From positions 1 through 64,000 of the forward strand of contig DASYKU010000005.1 in assembly GCA_035995165.1 (NCBI GenBank): a stretch of DNA of 64,000 bases. The letters run 5' to 3'. Origin of the DNA: Mycobacteriales bacterium (GTDB lineage: Bacteria > Actinomycetota > Actinomycetes > Mycobacteriales > CADCTP01). A program made the position numbers and the translations under genes. This document shows, in pieces, positions 8,198 to 17,129 of the stretch (position 1 is its first letter; every line of letters begins with the position of its first letter). Under the pieces are notes generated by a model that was given only the letters and a program-made list of their open reading frames with translations, was not told where the DNA came from and made no database searches.

Positions 8198-10465
8198 GTG
8201 ATTGTTCGCCTGGTCCTCGGGCTGCTGTTCACCGTGGTCGCGTTCGCGGTGGCCGGTCGCCGGGTCTGGTGGCTGAGCCGGCTGATCCGGCTCGGTCAGC
8301 CCGCGCCCGGACGGATGGACGGGGTCCCGGCCCGGTTGCGGGTCGAGGTCGCGGAGGTCTTCGGCCAGCGCAAGCTGCTGAAGTGGTCCGTCCCCGGGAT
8401 CGCGCACTTCTTCACGTTCTGGGGCTTCATCGTCCTGATCCTGACGATCATCGAGGCCTGGGGCGGGCTGTTCGAGCGCGACTTCCACATCCCGCTGGTC
8501 GGCCGCTGGCGTGCGGTCGGCTTCCTGGAGGACTTCTTCGCCGTCGCCGTACTGGCCGGCATCGTCACGTTCGCGATCCTGCGGGTCCGCAACGCGCCGG
8601 CCCGGCAGGAGCGGCGCTCCCGGTTCTACGGCTCCCACACCCGGGCCGCCTGGGTCATCCTCGGGATGATCTCGCTGGTCGTGATCACGCTGCTGCTCTA
8701 CCGGGGCGCGCAGGTCAACACCGGCAACTTCCCGTTCGGGACCTCGAAATGGGCGTTCGCCTCGTGGGCGGTCGGCAAGGCGCTGCACCCGCTCGGCACC
8801 GACGCGAACGACGTGATCGAGACGGTGTTCCTGCTCGGCAACGTCGCGGTGATCCTCGGGTTCCTGGTCATCGTCGTGTACTCCAAGCACCTGCACATCG
8901 CGCTCGCGCCGCTGAACGTCGGCGCCAAGCGGGTCCCGGACGGGCTCGGCCCGCTGCTGCCGGTCACCGACAACACCGGCAAGCCGATCGACTTCTCCGA
9001 CGCCGAGAATCTCGACGAGGACCAGGTGTTCGGTCGCGGCAAGGTCGAGGACTTCACCTGGAAGGGCATGCTCGACTTCGCGACCTGCACCGAGTGCGGG
9101 CGCTGCCAGTCGCAGTGCCCGGCCTGGAACACCGGCAAGCCGCTGTCGCCCAAGCTCGTGATCATGGACCTGCGCGACCACCTCTTCGCCAAGGCGCCCT
9201 ATCTCCTCGCCACCAACGCGGATGGCGCGGCCACCGGCGCGGCCCCGGCCTCCGGCGCGGTCTCGGGTGCCGGGGGCAAGGCCGCGACCGGGATCGACGA
9301 GGGCGGACCGGAGTCGGCCGAGCACGGCGCCTCCCACGGCGGCGTACCCGAGTCGGGGTTCGGTCGGCTGAGCACCCCGGGCGCGCCGCAGGCGGAGCGC
9401 CCGCTGGTCGGCACCGCCGAGGAGTTCGGCGTGATCGACCCGGACGTCCTGTGGTCCTGTACGACCTGTGGCGCCTGCGTCGAGCAGTGCCCGGTCGACA
9501 TCGAGCACGTCGACCACATCGTCGACATGCGCCGCTACCAGGTCCTGGTCGAGTCCTCGTTCCCGTCCGAGGCCGGCGTGATGCTGCGCAACATCGAGAA
9601 CAAGGGCAATCCCTGGGGCCTGTCCGAGCGGTCCCGCGAGGAGTGGACCGACGGCCTGGACTTCGAGGTACGCCGGGTCGAGGCCGGACAGGCGATCCCG
9701 GACGAGGTCGAGTACCTGTTCTGGGTCGGCTGCGCCGGCGCCCTGGAGGACCGGTCGAAGAAGGTCACCCGCGCGTTCGCGGAGCTGCTGAACATCGCCG
9801 GGGTCGAGTTCGCGATCCTCGGCGCCGGCGAGACCTGCACCGGCGACCCGGCCCGGCGGCTCGGCAACGAGTTCCTGTTCCAGATGCAGGCCACGCAGAA
9901 CGTCGAGACGCTCAACTCGATCGGCGCCAGGAAGATCGTCGCGACCTGCCCGCACTGCTTCAACACGCTGGCCAACGAATACCCGCAGAACGACGGGAAC
10001 TACGAGGTCGTGCACCACACGCAGCTGCTGAGCACGCTGGTCGCCGAGGGCCGGCTGACCCCGGTCAAGCCGCTGGACCAGCTCGTCACGTACCACGACC
10101 CCTGCTACCTCGGCCGGCACAACAAGGTCTACACGCCGCCGCGCGAGGTCCTGTCCACCGTCCCCGGCCTGCGCCAGCAGGAGATGCACCGGTGCAAGGA
10201 GCGCGGCTTCTGCTGCGGCGCCGGCGGCGCCCGGATGTGGATGGAGGAGAAGATCGGCAAGCGGATCAACGTCGAGCGGATCGACGAGGCGCTGGCCCTG
10301 GACCCGGACGTGGTGTCGACCGCCTGCCCGTACTGCATGGTCATGCTGACCGACGCGGTCACGGCCAAGCAGCAGGCCGGCGAGGCCCGCGAGGACGTCG
10401 AGGTGCTCGACGTCGCCCAGATCCTGCGCCGTTCCCTGGCGGCGCCCGCGCCCGTGGCCGAGTAG
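8198..10465 (+). CDS. etfD: Membrane-bound Fe-S oxidoreductase, EtfD (Rv0338c) type
   Basis: 755 residues from GTG 8198, preceded by GGAGGAGGGG. Domain order: five or six transmembrane helices with a NarI-like haem b or quinone module (about 1-230), two 4Fe-4S motifs (Cys297/300/303/307 in CTECGRCQSQCP and Cys421/424/427/431 in CTTCGACVEQCP), and two CCG domains (cysteines in CTGDPARRLGNE, CPHCFNT, CCGAGGARMW, CPYCMVM) that bind a non-cubane cluster. The family includes mycobacterial EtfD, which passes electrons from EtfBA and acyl-CoA dehydrogenases to menaquinone. An Ala/Gly-rich linker of about 60 residues separates the two ferredoxin motifs. The FadE5-type enzyme in this window would be an electron source. 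The symbol is by family resemblance. Confidence 0.82.
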   Translation: MIVRLVLGLLFTVVAFAVAGRRVWWLSRLIRLGQPAPGRMDGVPARLRVEVAEVFGQRKLLKWSVPGIAHFFTFWGFIVLILTIIEAWGGLFERDFHIPLVGRWRAVGFLEDFFAVAVLAGIVTFAILRVRNAPARQERRSRFYGSHTRAAWVILGMISLVVITLLLYRGAQVNTGNFPFGTSKWAFASWAVGKALHPLGTDANDVIETVFLLGNVAVILGFLVIVVYSKHLHIALAPLNVGAKRVPDGLGPLLPVTDNTGKPIDFSDAENLDEDQVFGRGKVEDFTWKGMLDFATCTECGRCQSQCPAWNTGKPLSPKLVIMDLRDHLFAKAPYLLATNADGAATGAAPASGAVSGAGGKAATGIDEGGPESAEHGASHGGVPESGFGRLSTPGAPQAERPLVGTAEEFGVIDPDVLWSCTTCGACVEQCPVDIEHVDHIVDMRRYQVLVESSFPSEAGVMLRNIENKGNPWGLSERSREEWTDGLDFEVRRVEAGQAIPDEVEYLFWVGCAGALEDRSKKVTRAFAELLNIAGVEFAILGAGETCTGDPARRLGNEFLFQMQATQNVETLNSIGARKIVATCPHCFNTLANEYPQNDGNYEVVHHTQLLSTLVAEGRLTPVKPLDQLVTYHDPCYLGRHNKVYTPPREVLSTVPGLRQQEMHRCKERGFCCGAGGARMWMEEKIGKRINVERIDEALALDPDVVSTACPYCMVMLTDAVTAKQQAGEAREDVEVLDVAQILRRSLAAPAPVAE

Positions 10466-10495
10466 GCAGAACGGTGGGGGTGGCACACTGACGCC

Positions 10496-11056
10496 ATGGT
10501 CCTGCTGCCACCGGACGGCACCGGGCGCCACGATCCCGGCAAGGAGGAGGCGGCCCGCCGCCAGCGCGCCCGCTTCGCCCGGGACATCGGCGACGAGGAG
10601 GGCCAGGCCTGGGCCCACCAGCCCAAGCGCAAGCGCAGCAAGCTGACCATCGGCACCACCATCGTCTTCCTGGTCTTCATCGTGGGCGGCGCGCTCCCGC
10701 TGCTGCTGCACCAGGGCGACGGGCAGCTCCTGCAGGCCAACTGCGACACGGCCGCGGTGGAGGCCGGCCCGACCCGGACCAAGCTCGGCACCGACTTCGC
10801 CTGGCAGGTCGCCGGCCCCCGCACCGGTCCGTACGCGGTGGTGCTGGACGCCTCCACCGTGACCGGTCCGGCCACCGGCCCGCTGACCATCGACACCGGC
10901 CGGATCCTGGCCGGGCCGATCGACCTGCCGGACTGCCGTTCGGCCCAGACGGTCACCGACGGCCCGGGCACGGCGGGCGATCACGTGGTGACACTCTTCA
11001 GACGTTCGGGCACCGGCTGGGAACGCGTAGCCGTCACGTCGCTGAATGTGTCTTAG
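10496..11056 (+). CDS. Membrane-anchored hypothetical protein
   Basis: 186 residues. An acidic/basic cytoplasmic head of about 50 residues (rich in Arg, Lys, Glu) ends in PKRKRSK, then one transmembrane helix (about 53-73), then an extracytoplasmic beta-rich domain with two cysteines (LQANCDTA and DLPDCRSA) that may form a disulfide. Family not recognised. It begins 30 bases after the Fe-S oxidoreductase and may be co-transcribed; similar one-helix proteins are common in actinomycetes and lack known roles. Confidence 0.8.
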   Translation: MVLLPPDGTGRHDPGKEEAARRQRARFARDIGDEEGQAWAHQPKRKRSKLTIGTTIVFLVFIVGGALPLLLHQGDGQLLQANCDTAAVEAGPTRTKLGTDFAWQVAGPRTGPYAVVLDASTVTGPATGPLTIDTGRILAGPIDLPDCRSAQTVTDGPGTAGDHVVTLFRRSGTGWERVAVTSLNVS

Positions 11057-11077
11057 CAGGTCATGGTCGGGTTGACG

Positions 11078-11097
11078 GTCTTGCGCAGATGCAAGAC
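11078..11097. promoter_or_regulatory. Inverted repeat in the exoprotease leader/promoter
   Basis: GTCTTGC (11078-11084), six bases, GCAAGAC (11091-11097): perfect seven-base arms. A TTGACG hexamer resembling a -35 box ends one base before it (11072-11077). It sits 48 bases ahead of the exoprotease start, a good position for an operator, though a short leader hairpin is equally possible. Confidence 0.4.
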
Positions 11098-11144
11098 GAA
11101 TGCGAGGGTGACCCCCACTCCCAAGTCCCCGTCAAGGAGCGTTC

Positions 11145-14100
11145 ATGCCCTCACGCACGAGGAAGGCGAAGCTGCTCGGCCTCGCCTTCGGTGCGGCGGC
11201 GCTGCCCGGCCTGGTCCTGGCGACCGCCGGTAGCGCCGTTGCCGCACCAGGGTCGCCCAGTGGTGCGCGACCGCAGCCCGTCCCCGCCGCGCTGAAGTCC
11301 GTGGACACCGCGGGCTCGCTCGCCCCCGCGCTGAAGAACGCGAAGGGCACCGTCACGGTGTCGGTCGCGCTCTCCCAGAAGGCCGTCGGCGCCACGGTCG
11401 CCGAGGACTCGCTGAAGACGGGCGGCCTCCCCACGAAGGCCGCCCAGCAGTCCCAGAGCTCGGCCGTGAAGTCGCAGCAGGACCAGGTCATCGGCAAGGC
11501 CAAGGGCCTGGGCGCCAAGACGCTCGGCCGGGCCGGCAAGGCCGCCAACGTGGTCGCGATGTCGATCCCGGCCGGCAAGCTGGCCGACCTGAGCAAGATC
11601 GCCGGCGTCGTGTCGGTGAAGCCGGTCGCGAAGTACGAGGTGCACGAGGACCCGGGCGGCTCCGGCAGCCTGGCCCAGGCCGCGGACTACCTGCAGGCCA
11701 CCTCCGTACGTGACCAGGGCATCGACGGGACCGGGGTGAAGGTCGGCGTCATCGACTCCGGCATCGACTACACCCACGCGAACCTCGGCGGCCCCGGTAC
11801 GGCGGACGCCTACAACACCTGCGAGGCCGGCAACACCGCCGCGCCGACCGGGCTCTGCGCGACCCTCTTCGGGCCGACGGCGCCCAAGGTCAAGGGCGGC
11901 ACCGACTTCATCGGTGAGAACTGGCCGAACACCGACCTGCAGCCCGACCCGAACCCGCTCGATGCCGAGGGTCACGGCACGCACGTCTCCGACATCATCG
12001 GCGGCCGCAGCGCGGACGGCACCCACAAGGGCATCGCCCCGGGCGTCGACCTGTACGCGTTGAAGGTCTGCTCCTCGGTCTCGACCTCGTGCTCCGGGGT
12101 CGGCATCCTCGAGGCGATCGACTGGGCGATGGACCCCAACGGCGACGGCGACATCTCCGACGCCCTGGACATCATCAACCTGTCCCTGGGCAGCTCGTAC
12201 GGCCAGGAGCAGGACGACTCCACCGTCGCGATCGACAACGCGGTCCGCGCCGGCATCGTCGCGGTCATCTCCGCGGGCAACGAGGCGGACCGGCCGTTCA
12301 TCGTCGGCTCCCCGTCCACCGCCGCCCGGGCGATCAGCGTGGCCCAGACCGCGCTGCCGGACGACAAGCTGCAGACGATCGCCACCGACAAGGGCATCAC
12401 GGTCCGCAACTCCAAGCTGCAGACCTGGTCCCCGTCGCCGACGGCGACGATCACCGCCCCGCTGGCCACGCCGAGCGACCCGATCGGGTGCGCGGCGGCC
12501 GACTTCGCCGACTTCCCGGACGGCGCGGTGGCGCTGATCGCCCGCGGCACCTGCAACGCCTCGCTGAAGGCGCAGAACGCGCAGGACGCCGGTGCGTCCG
12601 CGGTGATCATCTACAACAACGTGCCGGGTGACCCGCCGGACTTCTCGTTCGGTGGCGGCGACCCGGTGACCATCCCGACGTACACGACCTCGCAGGCTGA
12701 CGGCCAGGCCCTGGCCGCCGCCGTCGCGGCCGGTGCCGTCACGGTCACCATCGACCCGGCGAACACCACGTCGCTGACCAACACGGTCGTCGGCACCTCC
12801 AGCCGTGGCCCGGCCATCTCCGGCATCCGCGCCAAGCCCGACATCGGCGCCCCCGGCGCCTGGCTGTCGGCCGAGGTCGGCACCGGCGACGGCATGACCA
12901 ACTTCGGCGGTACGTCGGGTGCGGCTCCGGTCGTCTCCGGCGCGGCGGCGCTGATCCTCGACAAGTTCCCGCAGACCACGCCCGCGATCGTCAAGGCGCG
13001 GCTGCTCAACGGGGCCAGCACCGAGAACCGGACGCCGGACGCGCAGGCGAACCTCTATCCGACCCCGGTCACCCGGGTCGGCGCCGGTGAGGTCCGCATC
13101 GCCCCCGCGGTCAACGCGACCGGCGTGCTGCTGAACAAGGCGCTCGGGTCCGGCAACGTGGGCCTCGGCCTGCCGCACCTGACCAAGACGACGTCGTTCA
13201 CCGCGGCGCTGTCGATCCGGAACACCGGCACGACGGCGAAGAAGTACGACCTCACGCCGACCTTCCGGGACCCGGCCGAGGCCAACACCGCGGTCAAGGT
13301 CGACGCTCCGAACTCGGTCACCGTGCCGGCCAAGGGCGTCACCGCGTTCACCGTCAAGGTCGAGATCGACCCGAAGAAGCTGGCGGAGTGGCCGTTCACG
13401 CACGCGGCCGGCTTCACCGGTGACGGCTCCGAGCTCAACGCCCCGGAGTTCGACGGTCTGATCAAGGCCGTGTCGGGCGCCGAGACGCTGCACCTGGGCT
13501 GGACGGTGCTGCCGGAGCGTTCGGCCGACGTGTCCACCACGGGCTCGGTCAAGGCCGGCCAGAAGCTCACGCTGACCAACGCCTCCCAGGCGCTGGACGG
13601 CGCCGCACAGGTCTTCGGCCTCACGGGCACCAGCCCGAAGATGCCGACGCCGGCTCCGGGGACCCCGGGCTCGCCCGGCTCGAACCAGGCCGTGATCGAC
13701 CTGCAGGCCGCCGGCGTGCGGGACGACGTGAACACCGACGTCGTCCAGTTCGCGGTGGCGGGCTGGCAGCGGCAGACCGTGCCGCTGTACCCGGCCGGCT
13801 ACGAGATCGACCTCGACACCAACCGCGACGGCACCGCCGACTTCGCGGTGTTCCAGCAGGAGGCGGTCGGCTTCGGCTCCTCCGGCCAGAGCATCGTCGT
13901 CGTCACCAACATCGCGACCGGTGACTCGTCGTCGTTCTTCTTCACCGACGCGAACTTCGACTCCGCGACCCAGGTCCTCTCCGCGCCGCTGTCGGCGCTG
14001 GGCCTGACCCGCGGCTCGACGTTCGACTTCTCGGTGCTGGCGTTCGACAACTACTTCTCCGGCGTCGTCTCCGACGTGATCGACGGTCAGACCTGGACCG

Positions 14101-14279
14101 TCGGGTCGAAGAAGTTCGCGCTGCAGGGCGGGGCCGACGAGGTGTCGGTGCCGGCCGGTGGCAAGACCGCACTGACGGTGTCCCGCAACGCCACGGCGGG
14201 CGAGACCACGTCCACCGGTCTGCTGTTCCTGTACGACAACGCCGCGACCCGCGACGCGCAGGCCGTGCGCGTGAGCTAG
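11145..14279 (+). CDS. Secreted subtilisin-family serine protease (S8)
   Basis: 1044 residues with AAGGAG six bases ahead of the ATG. Order: signal peptide (about 1-33, cleavage after AVAA), an inhibitor I9-like propeptide (about 60-160), and the catalytic domain with Asp204 (GVIDSGIDYTH), His277 (GHGTHVSDIIGG) and Ser591 (GTSGAAPVVSGAAAL). A PA domain is inserted near 430-520 (AADFADFPDGAVALIARGTC). Beyond about 640 are Fn-III/CARDB-like beta modules and a C-terminal region with Asn/Asp-rich strands. Extracellular degradation of proteins is the expected role. Length and layout match the large PA-containing S8 proteases of actinomycetes. It is followed by a strong terminator. Confidence 0.95.
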   Translation: MPSRTRKAKLLGLAFGAAALPGLVLATAGSAVAAPGSPSGARPQPVPAALKSVDTAGSLAPALKNAKGTVTVSVALSQKAVGATVAEDSLKTGGLPTKAAQQSQSSAVKSQQDQVIGKAKGLGAKTLGRAGKAANVVAMSIPAGKLADLSKIAGVVSVKPVAKYEVHEDPGGSGSLAQAADYLQATSVRDQGIDGTGVKVGVIDSGIDYTHANLGGPGTADAYNTCEAGNTAAPTGLCATLFGPTAPKVKGGTDFIGENWPNTDLQPDPNPLDAEGHGTHVSDIIGGRSADGTHKGIAPGVDLYALKVCSSVSTSCSGVGILEAIDWAMDPNGDGDISDALDIINLSLGSSYGQEQDDSTVAIDNAVRAGIVAVISAGNEADRPFIVGSPSTAARAISVAQTALPDDKLQTIATDKGITVRNSKLQTWSPSPTATITAPLATPSDPIGCAAADFADFPDGAVALIARGTCNASLKAQNAQDAGASAVIIYNNVPGDPPDFSFGGGDPVTIPTYTTSQADGQALAAAVAAGAVTVTIDPANTTSLTNTVVGTSSRGPAISGIRAKPDIGAPGAWLSAEVGTGDGMTNFGGTSGAAPVVSGAAALILDKFPQTTPAIVKARLLNGASTENRTPDAQANLYPTPVTRVGAGEVRIAPAVNATGVLLNKALGSGNVGLGLPHLTKTTSFTAALSIRNTGTTAKKYDLTPTFRDPAEANTAVKVDAPNSVTVPAKGVTAFTVKVEIDPKKLAEWPFTHAAGFTGDGSELNAPEFDGLIKAVSGAETLHLGWTVLPERSADVSTTGSVKAGQKLTLTNASQALDGAAQVFGLTGTSPKMPTPAPGTPGSPGSNQAVIDLQAAGVRDDVNTDVVQFAVAGWQRQTVPLYPAGYEIDLDTNRDGTADFAVFQQEAVGFGSSGQSIVVVTNIATGDSSSFFFTDANFDSATQVLSAPLSALGLTRGSTFDFSVLAFDNYFSGVVSDVIDGQTWTVGSKKFALQGGADEVSVPAGGKTALTVSRNATAGETTSTGLLFLYDNAATRDAQAVRVS

Positions 14280-14297
14280 TCGCTGAAGTTCCACTGA

Positions 14298-14336
14298 GGG
14301 GCCCGGACCGGTCACGGTCCGGGCCCCTCTCTTTCT
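14298..14336 (+). terminator. Intrinsic terminator after the S8 protease
   Basis: A perfect 13-bp GC stem (14298-14310 with 14315-14327) around the tetraloop GTCA, followed by TCTCTTTCT. It begins 19 bases after the protease stop and ends just before the ribosome site of the next gene, so it separates the two transcripts or attenuates read-through. Confidence 0.85.
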
Positions 14337-14345
14337 GGAGGTTCC

Positions 14346-14690
14346 GTGCGCTTCGCGCTGCTGATGTACGCCGACCCGGACCGCACCCTGGCCATGACCG
14401 CGTCCGAGCTGGAGACGGTCATGGCCAAGCACACGACGCTGGGCGAGGAGCTGATCGCCTCGGGCGAGCTGGTCGGCGGCGACGGGCTCGCGCTCCCGGC
14501 GGACACGGTGACGCTGCGGGAAGAGGGCTCGTCCGTCGGCCCGCTCGTGCCCGGCGTCGAGCACCTGACGGCGTACTACCTCGTGGAGTGCGCCGACCAG
14601 GATCGGGCCGTGGCGATCGGGGACCAGCTGCTGGACTTCCACGTGACCGCGGTCGAGGTCCGCGGCATCCACGACACCGTGTCCTCCTAG
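14346..14690 (+). CDS. YCII/DGPF-domain small protein
   Basis: 114 residues from GTG 14346, with TGGAGG upstream. The fold is the alpha/beta dimeric YCII type: N-terminal strand MRFALLMYADP, helix with conserved acidic residues, and a hydrophobic strand AYYLVECADQDRAVAIG. Proteins of this type are often partners of ECF sigma factors, but here it stands alone, unlike the DGPF gene at 41486 next to its sigma factor. Catalytic function unproven. It converges on dcd. Confidence 0.75.
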   Translation: MRFALLMYADPDRTLAMTASELETVMAKHTTLGEELIASGELVGGDGLALPADTVTLREEGSSVGPLVPGVEHLTAYYLVECADQDRAVAIGDQLLDFHVTAVEVRGIHDTVSS

Positions 14691-14696
14691 CCGCTT

Positions 14697-15272
14697 TTAC
14701 GTGGGCCAGCGCTGGAAGTTGACCCAGGAGCGGGACGGGGTCGGCCCGCGCTGCCCCTGGTAGCGCGACCCGTACGCGGCCGACCCGTACGGCTGCTCGG
14801 CCGGGCTGGAGAGCGCGAACAGGCAGAGCTGCCCGATCTTCATCCCCGGGTGCAGGATGATCGGCAGGGTCGCCACGTTGGACAGCTCCAGCGTGATGTG
14901 CCCGGTGAAGCCGGGGTCGATGAAGCCGGCGGTGCTGTGGGTCAGCAGCCCGAGCCGGCCCAGAGAGCTCTTGCCTTCCAGCCGGCCCGCGAGGTCGTCC
15001 GGCAGCGTGACCACCTCGAGCGTCGACCCGAGCACGAACTCCCCGGGATGCAGCACGAACGGGTCGTCGCCCTTCGGCTCGACCAGCGTGGTCAGGTCGT
15101 CCTGCTGCTGCGCCGGGTCGATGTGCGTGTACTGCTGGTTGTTGAACACCCGGAACCACCGGTCCAGCCGCACGTCGATGCTCGAGGGCTGCAACAGGCT
15201 CGGCTCGTACGGCGCGACCCCCAGCCGCCCCGCCGCCACCTGCGCCTTGATGTCCCGATCCGAGAGCAGCAC
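14697..15272 (-). CDS. dcd: dCTP deaminase
   Basis: 191 residues from GTG 15272, with GGAGG seven bases upstream. It deaminates dCTP (in mycobacteria the enzyme also splits off pyrophosphate, giving dUMP) for thymidylate synthesis. Family motifs: [32 protein letters not shown], the core [14 protein letters not shown], and [19 protein letters not shown] with the catalytic Glu, then [11 protein letters not shown]. Length matches the family (about 190). Its position beside tRNA-Gly is the same as in mycobacteria. It is transcribed divergently from that tRNA. Confidence 0.97.
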   Translation of the reverse strand: MLLSDRDIKAQVAAGRLGVAPYEPSLLQPSSIDVRLDRWFRVFNNQQYTHIDPAQQQDDLTTLVEPKGDDPFVLHPGEFVLGSTLEVVTLPDDLAGRLEGKSSLGRLGLLTHSTAGFIDPGFTGHITLELSNVATLPIILHPGMKIGQLCLFALSSPAEQPYGSAAYGSRYQGQRGPTPSRSWVNFQRWPT

Positions 15273-15365
15273 TCAGGCCTCCAGGGGCCGGTCGTCGGCG
15301 ACGTACATCCTCGGGTGCGGCACCCGGCCACCCTACGACGCTGGTAGTCTCGTCACCGCATCGCT

Positions 15366-15436
15366 GCGGGTGTAGTTCAATGGCAGAACATCAGCTTCCC
15401 AAGCTGACAGTGAGGGTTCGATTCCCTTCACCCGCT
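15366..15436 (+). tRNA. tRNA-Gly (anticodon CCC)
   Basis: 71 bases form a full cloverleaf: acceptor GCGGGTG pairs with CACCCGC, discriminator T; anticodon stem TCAGC/GCTGA holds loop TTCCCAA giving anticodon CCC; T arm GAGGG TTCGATT CCCTT. The CCA end is not encoded. It reads GGG codons. The genes just downstream are decayed, as is common next to tRNA genes, but I saw no duplicated tRNA 3' end that would mark an integrated element. Confidence 0.97.
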
Positions 15437-15454
15437 CTCCATTTCCCGCCCAGG

Positions 15455-15762
15455 TCAGCCCTTCTGAGGCGCGCGGTCGGGGGCGACTCCGGTGCGGAGG
15501 GCGTCGAAGAGCTCCTCGAAGCGCGCGCGGTGGTCGTCCACGACGGCGTCCGGTGACTCGCCGGCGATGAGACGGCGGGCCGTTGCGACCATCACGGTGG
15601 CGTAGCCGGCGATGAAGAAGGCCGCGAGCAGCGGCCCGTCGCCGATGAAGGCGGGGTCGCGGTCGAGTTCCTCGGCGAGCGCCTGCTGGAGGGTGAAGGC
15701 GATCTCGCGGGCCCCGGCGAGGAGCGCGGGCGACGCGGCGACGGTCTGGAAGAACGGGAGGG
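15455..15762 (-). pseudogene. TetR-family regulator, C-terminal remnant
   Basis: The minus strand encodes about 100 residues of a typical TetR ligand-binding C-terminus (FFQTVAASPALLAGAREIAF ... FFIAGYATVMVATARRLIAG ... ARFEELFDALRTGV) ending at TGA 15455. Its helix-turn-helix half is missing: upstream of about 15762 the frame runs into the antisense of a transporter. This is half of a broken divergent regulator/transporter pair, see the adjoining entry. No start or ribosome site fits, so it is unlikely to be functional. Confidence 0.8.
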
Positions 15763-15771
15763 ACCGCGGGT

Positions 15772-16337
15772 CGGCGCTGCAGCTCGACCGGGGCTGGTCG
15801 CCCGGGCTCGCCGCCATCGGGATGCTGCCGCAGGTCGTCGTCCTCATCGCGGGTGGCGCGTTCGTCAGCCCGTTCGTGCGGCGGGTCGGTCTCGAGCGGG
15901 CCGCCTGGCTCAGCTCGCTGGCGGTCGTGGCCGGGCTCGCCGTCTACGGCCTGCTCAACCGTTTCGGGTACGTCTGGGTCGCGCTCGCGCTCGTGCTGGT
16001 CGCCGCCGGGTTGCGCGTGGTCGGCGTCGTCGCCGGGACCAACGTGCTGCGCGGTCTGCCGGAGAACCGGACCACGATCGGCGCCGCGCTGGTCGACACG
16101 GCCTCCGAGGTCACCTCCGGCGTCGGCATCGCGGTCACCGGGACCATCCTCGCGGCGCTGTTCACCGGCACCATCGCGTCGTCGGACTGGACCACGCAGC
16201 AGACCGCGCAGTTCGAATCGGCGATCACCATCGCCGGCCTCACGTTGACGGTCCTCGCCGGAGCGCTCGTCGCGTACGGATTCCTCCGCTCGCGCCGCCT
16301 CGCCCCGGCCCCCGTCGAGGAGCCGATCCCCGCCTAG
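15772..16337 (+). pseudogene. MFS drug transporter (DHA2 type), C-terminal remnant
   Basis: The plus strand from about 15772 encodes the last ~185 residues of a 14-helix DHA2-type efflux pump: RGWSPGLAAIGMLPQ, then helices with GGAFVSPFVRRVG, VVAGTNVLRGLPENRTTIG, and the final helices ending SRRLAPAPVEEPIPA. The N-terminal ~300 residues and the start are absent. The open frame continues leftward only as the antisense of the tetR remnant. The geometry (tetR C-end, then MFS C-end, on opposite strands) is what a single deletion across a shared promoter would leave. Confidence 0.82.
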
Positions 16338-16397
16338 CTCCGGCGGCGGGGACGGCGTACGTCTCGCGCCGACGGCGCGGTCAGTCACACTAGAAAG

Positions 16398-16565
16398 ATG
16401 GCCAAGCCTCTGATCCGGCAGCCGGCGTACGTGGCGGCGTGGGTGTTGCTGATCGTCGGCTTCGGGTTCGCGATCGTCAATCTGTACGCCGTCGCGGCGG
16501 TGCTGTTCATCCTCGTGGTGTTCTTCTTCGTCATGTCCGTGAAGCAGGCCCGCGAGGGACGCTGA
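16398..16565 (+). CDS. Small two-helix membrane protein
   Basis: 55 residues from ATG 16398 with a weak GAAAG upstream. After a short basic head (MAKPLIRQPAY) there are two hydrophobic helices (about 11-29 and 31-47, rich in Val, Phe, Leu) and a basic tail KQAREGR. The hydrophobic pattern, positive-inside ends and codon use suggest a real gene rather than chance. Family not recognised. It lies intact between two decayed genes. Confidence 0.65.
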   Translation: MAKPLIRQPAYVAAWVLLIVGFGFAIVNLYAVAAVLFILVVFFFVMSVKQAREGR

Positions 16566-16602
16566 GCAGAGAGACGCCGGACACGAGGGCGCACACGCCG
16601 TC

Positions 16603-17014
16603 TCACATCTCGAGGAACGCGCGGACCTCGGTGACGAAACGCACCGGGAGCTCGACGTTGATCAGGTGCCCCGAGCCAGCAAGGACGCTGAGAGACGCGC
16701 GGGGGATGCCGTCGGCCAACGCTCGGGCGTCGGACAGGGGCACCAACCGGTCCTCGTCGCCGGCGAGCACGAGCGTCGGAGCAGCAATCCTCGCCAGCTC
16801 CGCGCGCCCGTCGAAGTTCCGCTGAGCCTGGTACGCCGCCAACCAGCCGGCCGGCGGCTCCTCGTCCTCCGAAGGAGGCGTCTCCGACCAACCCGAGTTC
16901 GCCGGATCGGACAGGAACCCGACGGAGAACAGCACCGCCCAGACCGTGCAGCAACACGACCGCCGGACCGGAACCCTCGCTGCTCCAAAGCACCGGATCC
17001 CGACGAAGAGGCAC
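16603..17014 (-). pseudogene. Alpha/beta hydrolase with its centre deleted and frame shifted
   Basis: From GTG 17014 the frame reads the start of an alpha/beta hydrolase, LWSSEGSGPAVVLLHGLGG (oxyanion HG motif). About 70 bases later the family continues only in another frame, with SVGFLSDPANSGW, then APTLVLAGDEDRLVPLSDA (acid residue strand) and GSGHLINVELP (catalytic His) to ATGA 16603. The nucleophile elbow (GxSxG) and roughly 100 residues between are missing. The junction is near 16940-16950. Inactive remnant. Confidence 0.8.
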
Positions 17015-17129
17015 AGTGGGAGCCTAAGGTCCGGAAAGCTCAGGCAACGGCGTTCCCAAAGCCAGGTCAGGTCCCGCAGGTAGTCTCCGCTCGGCGTCTG
17101 GACGCCAACACTCGTGGGGGGAGATACCA

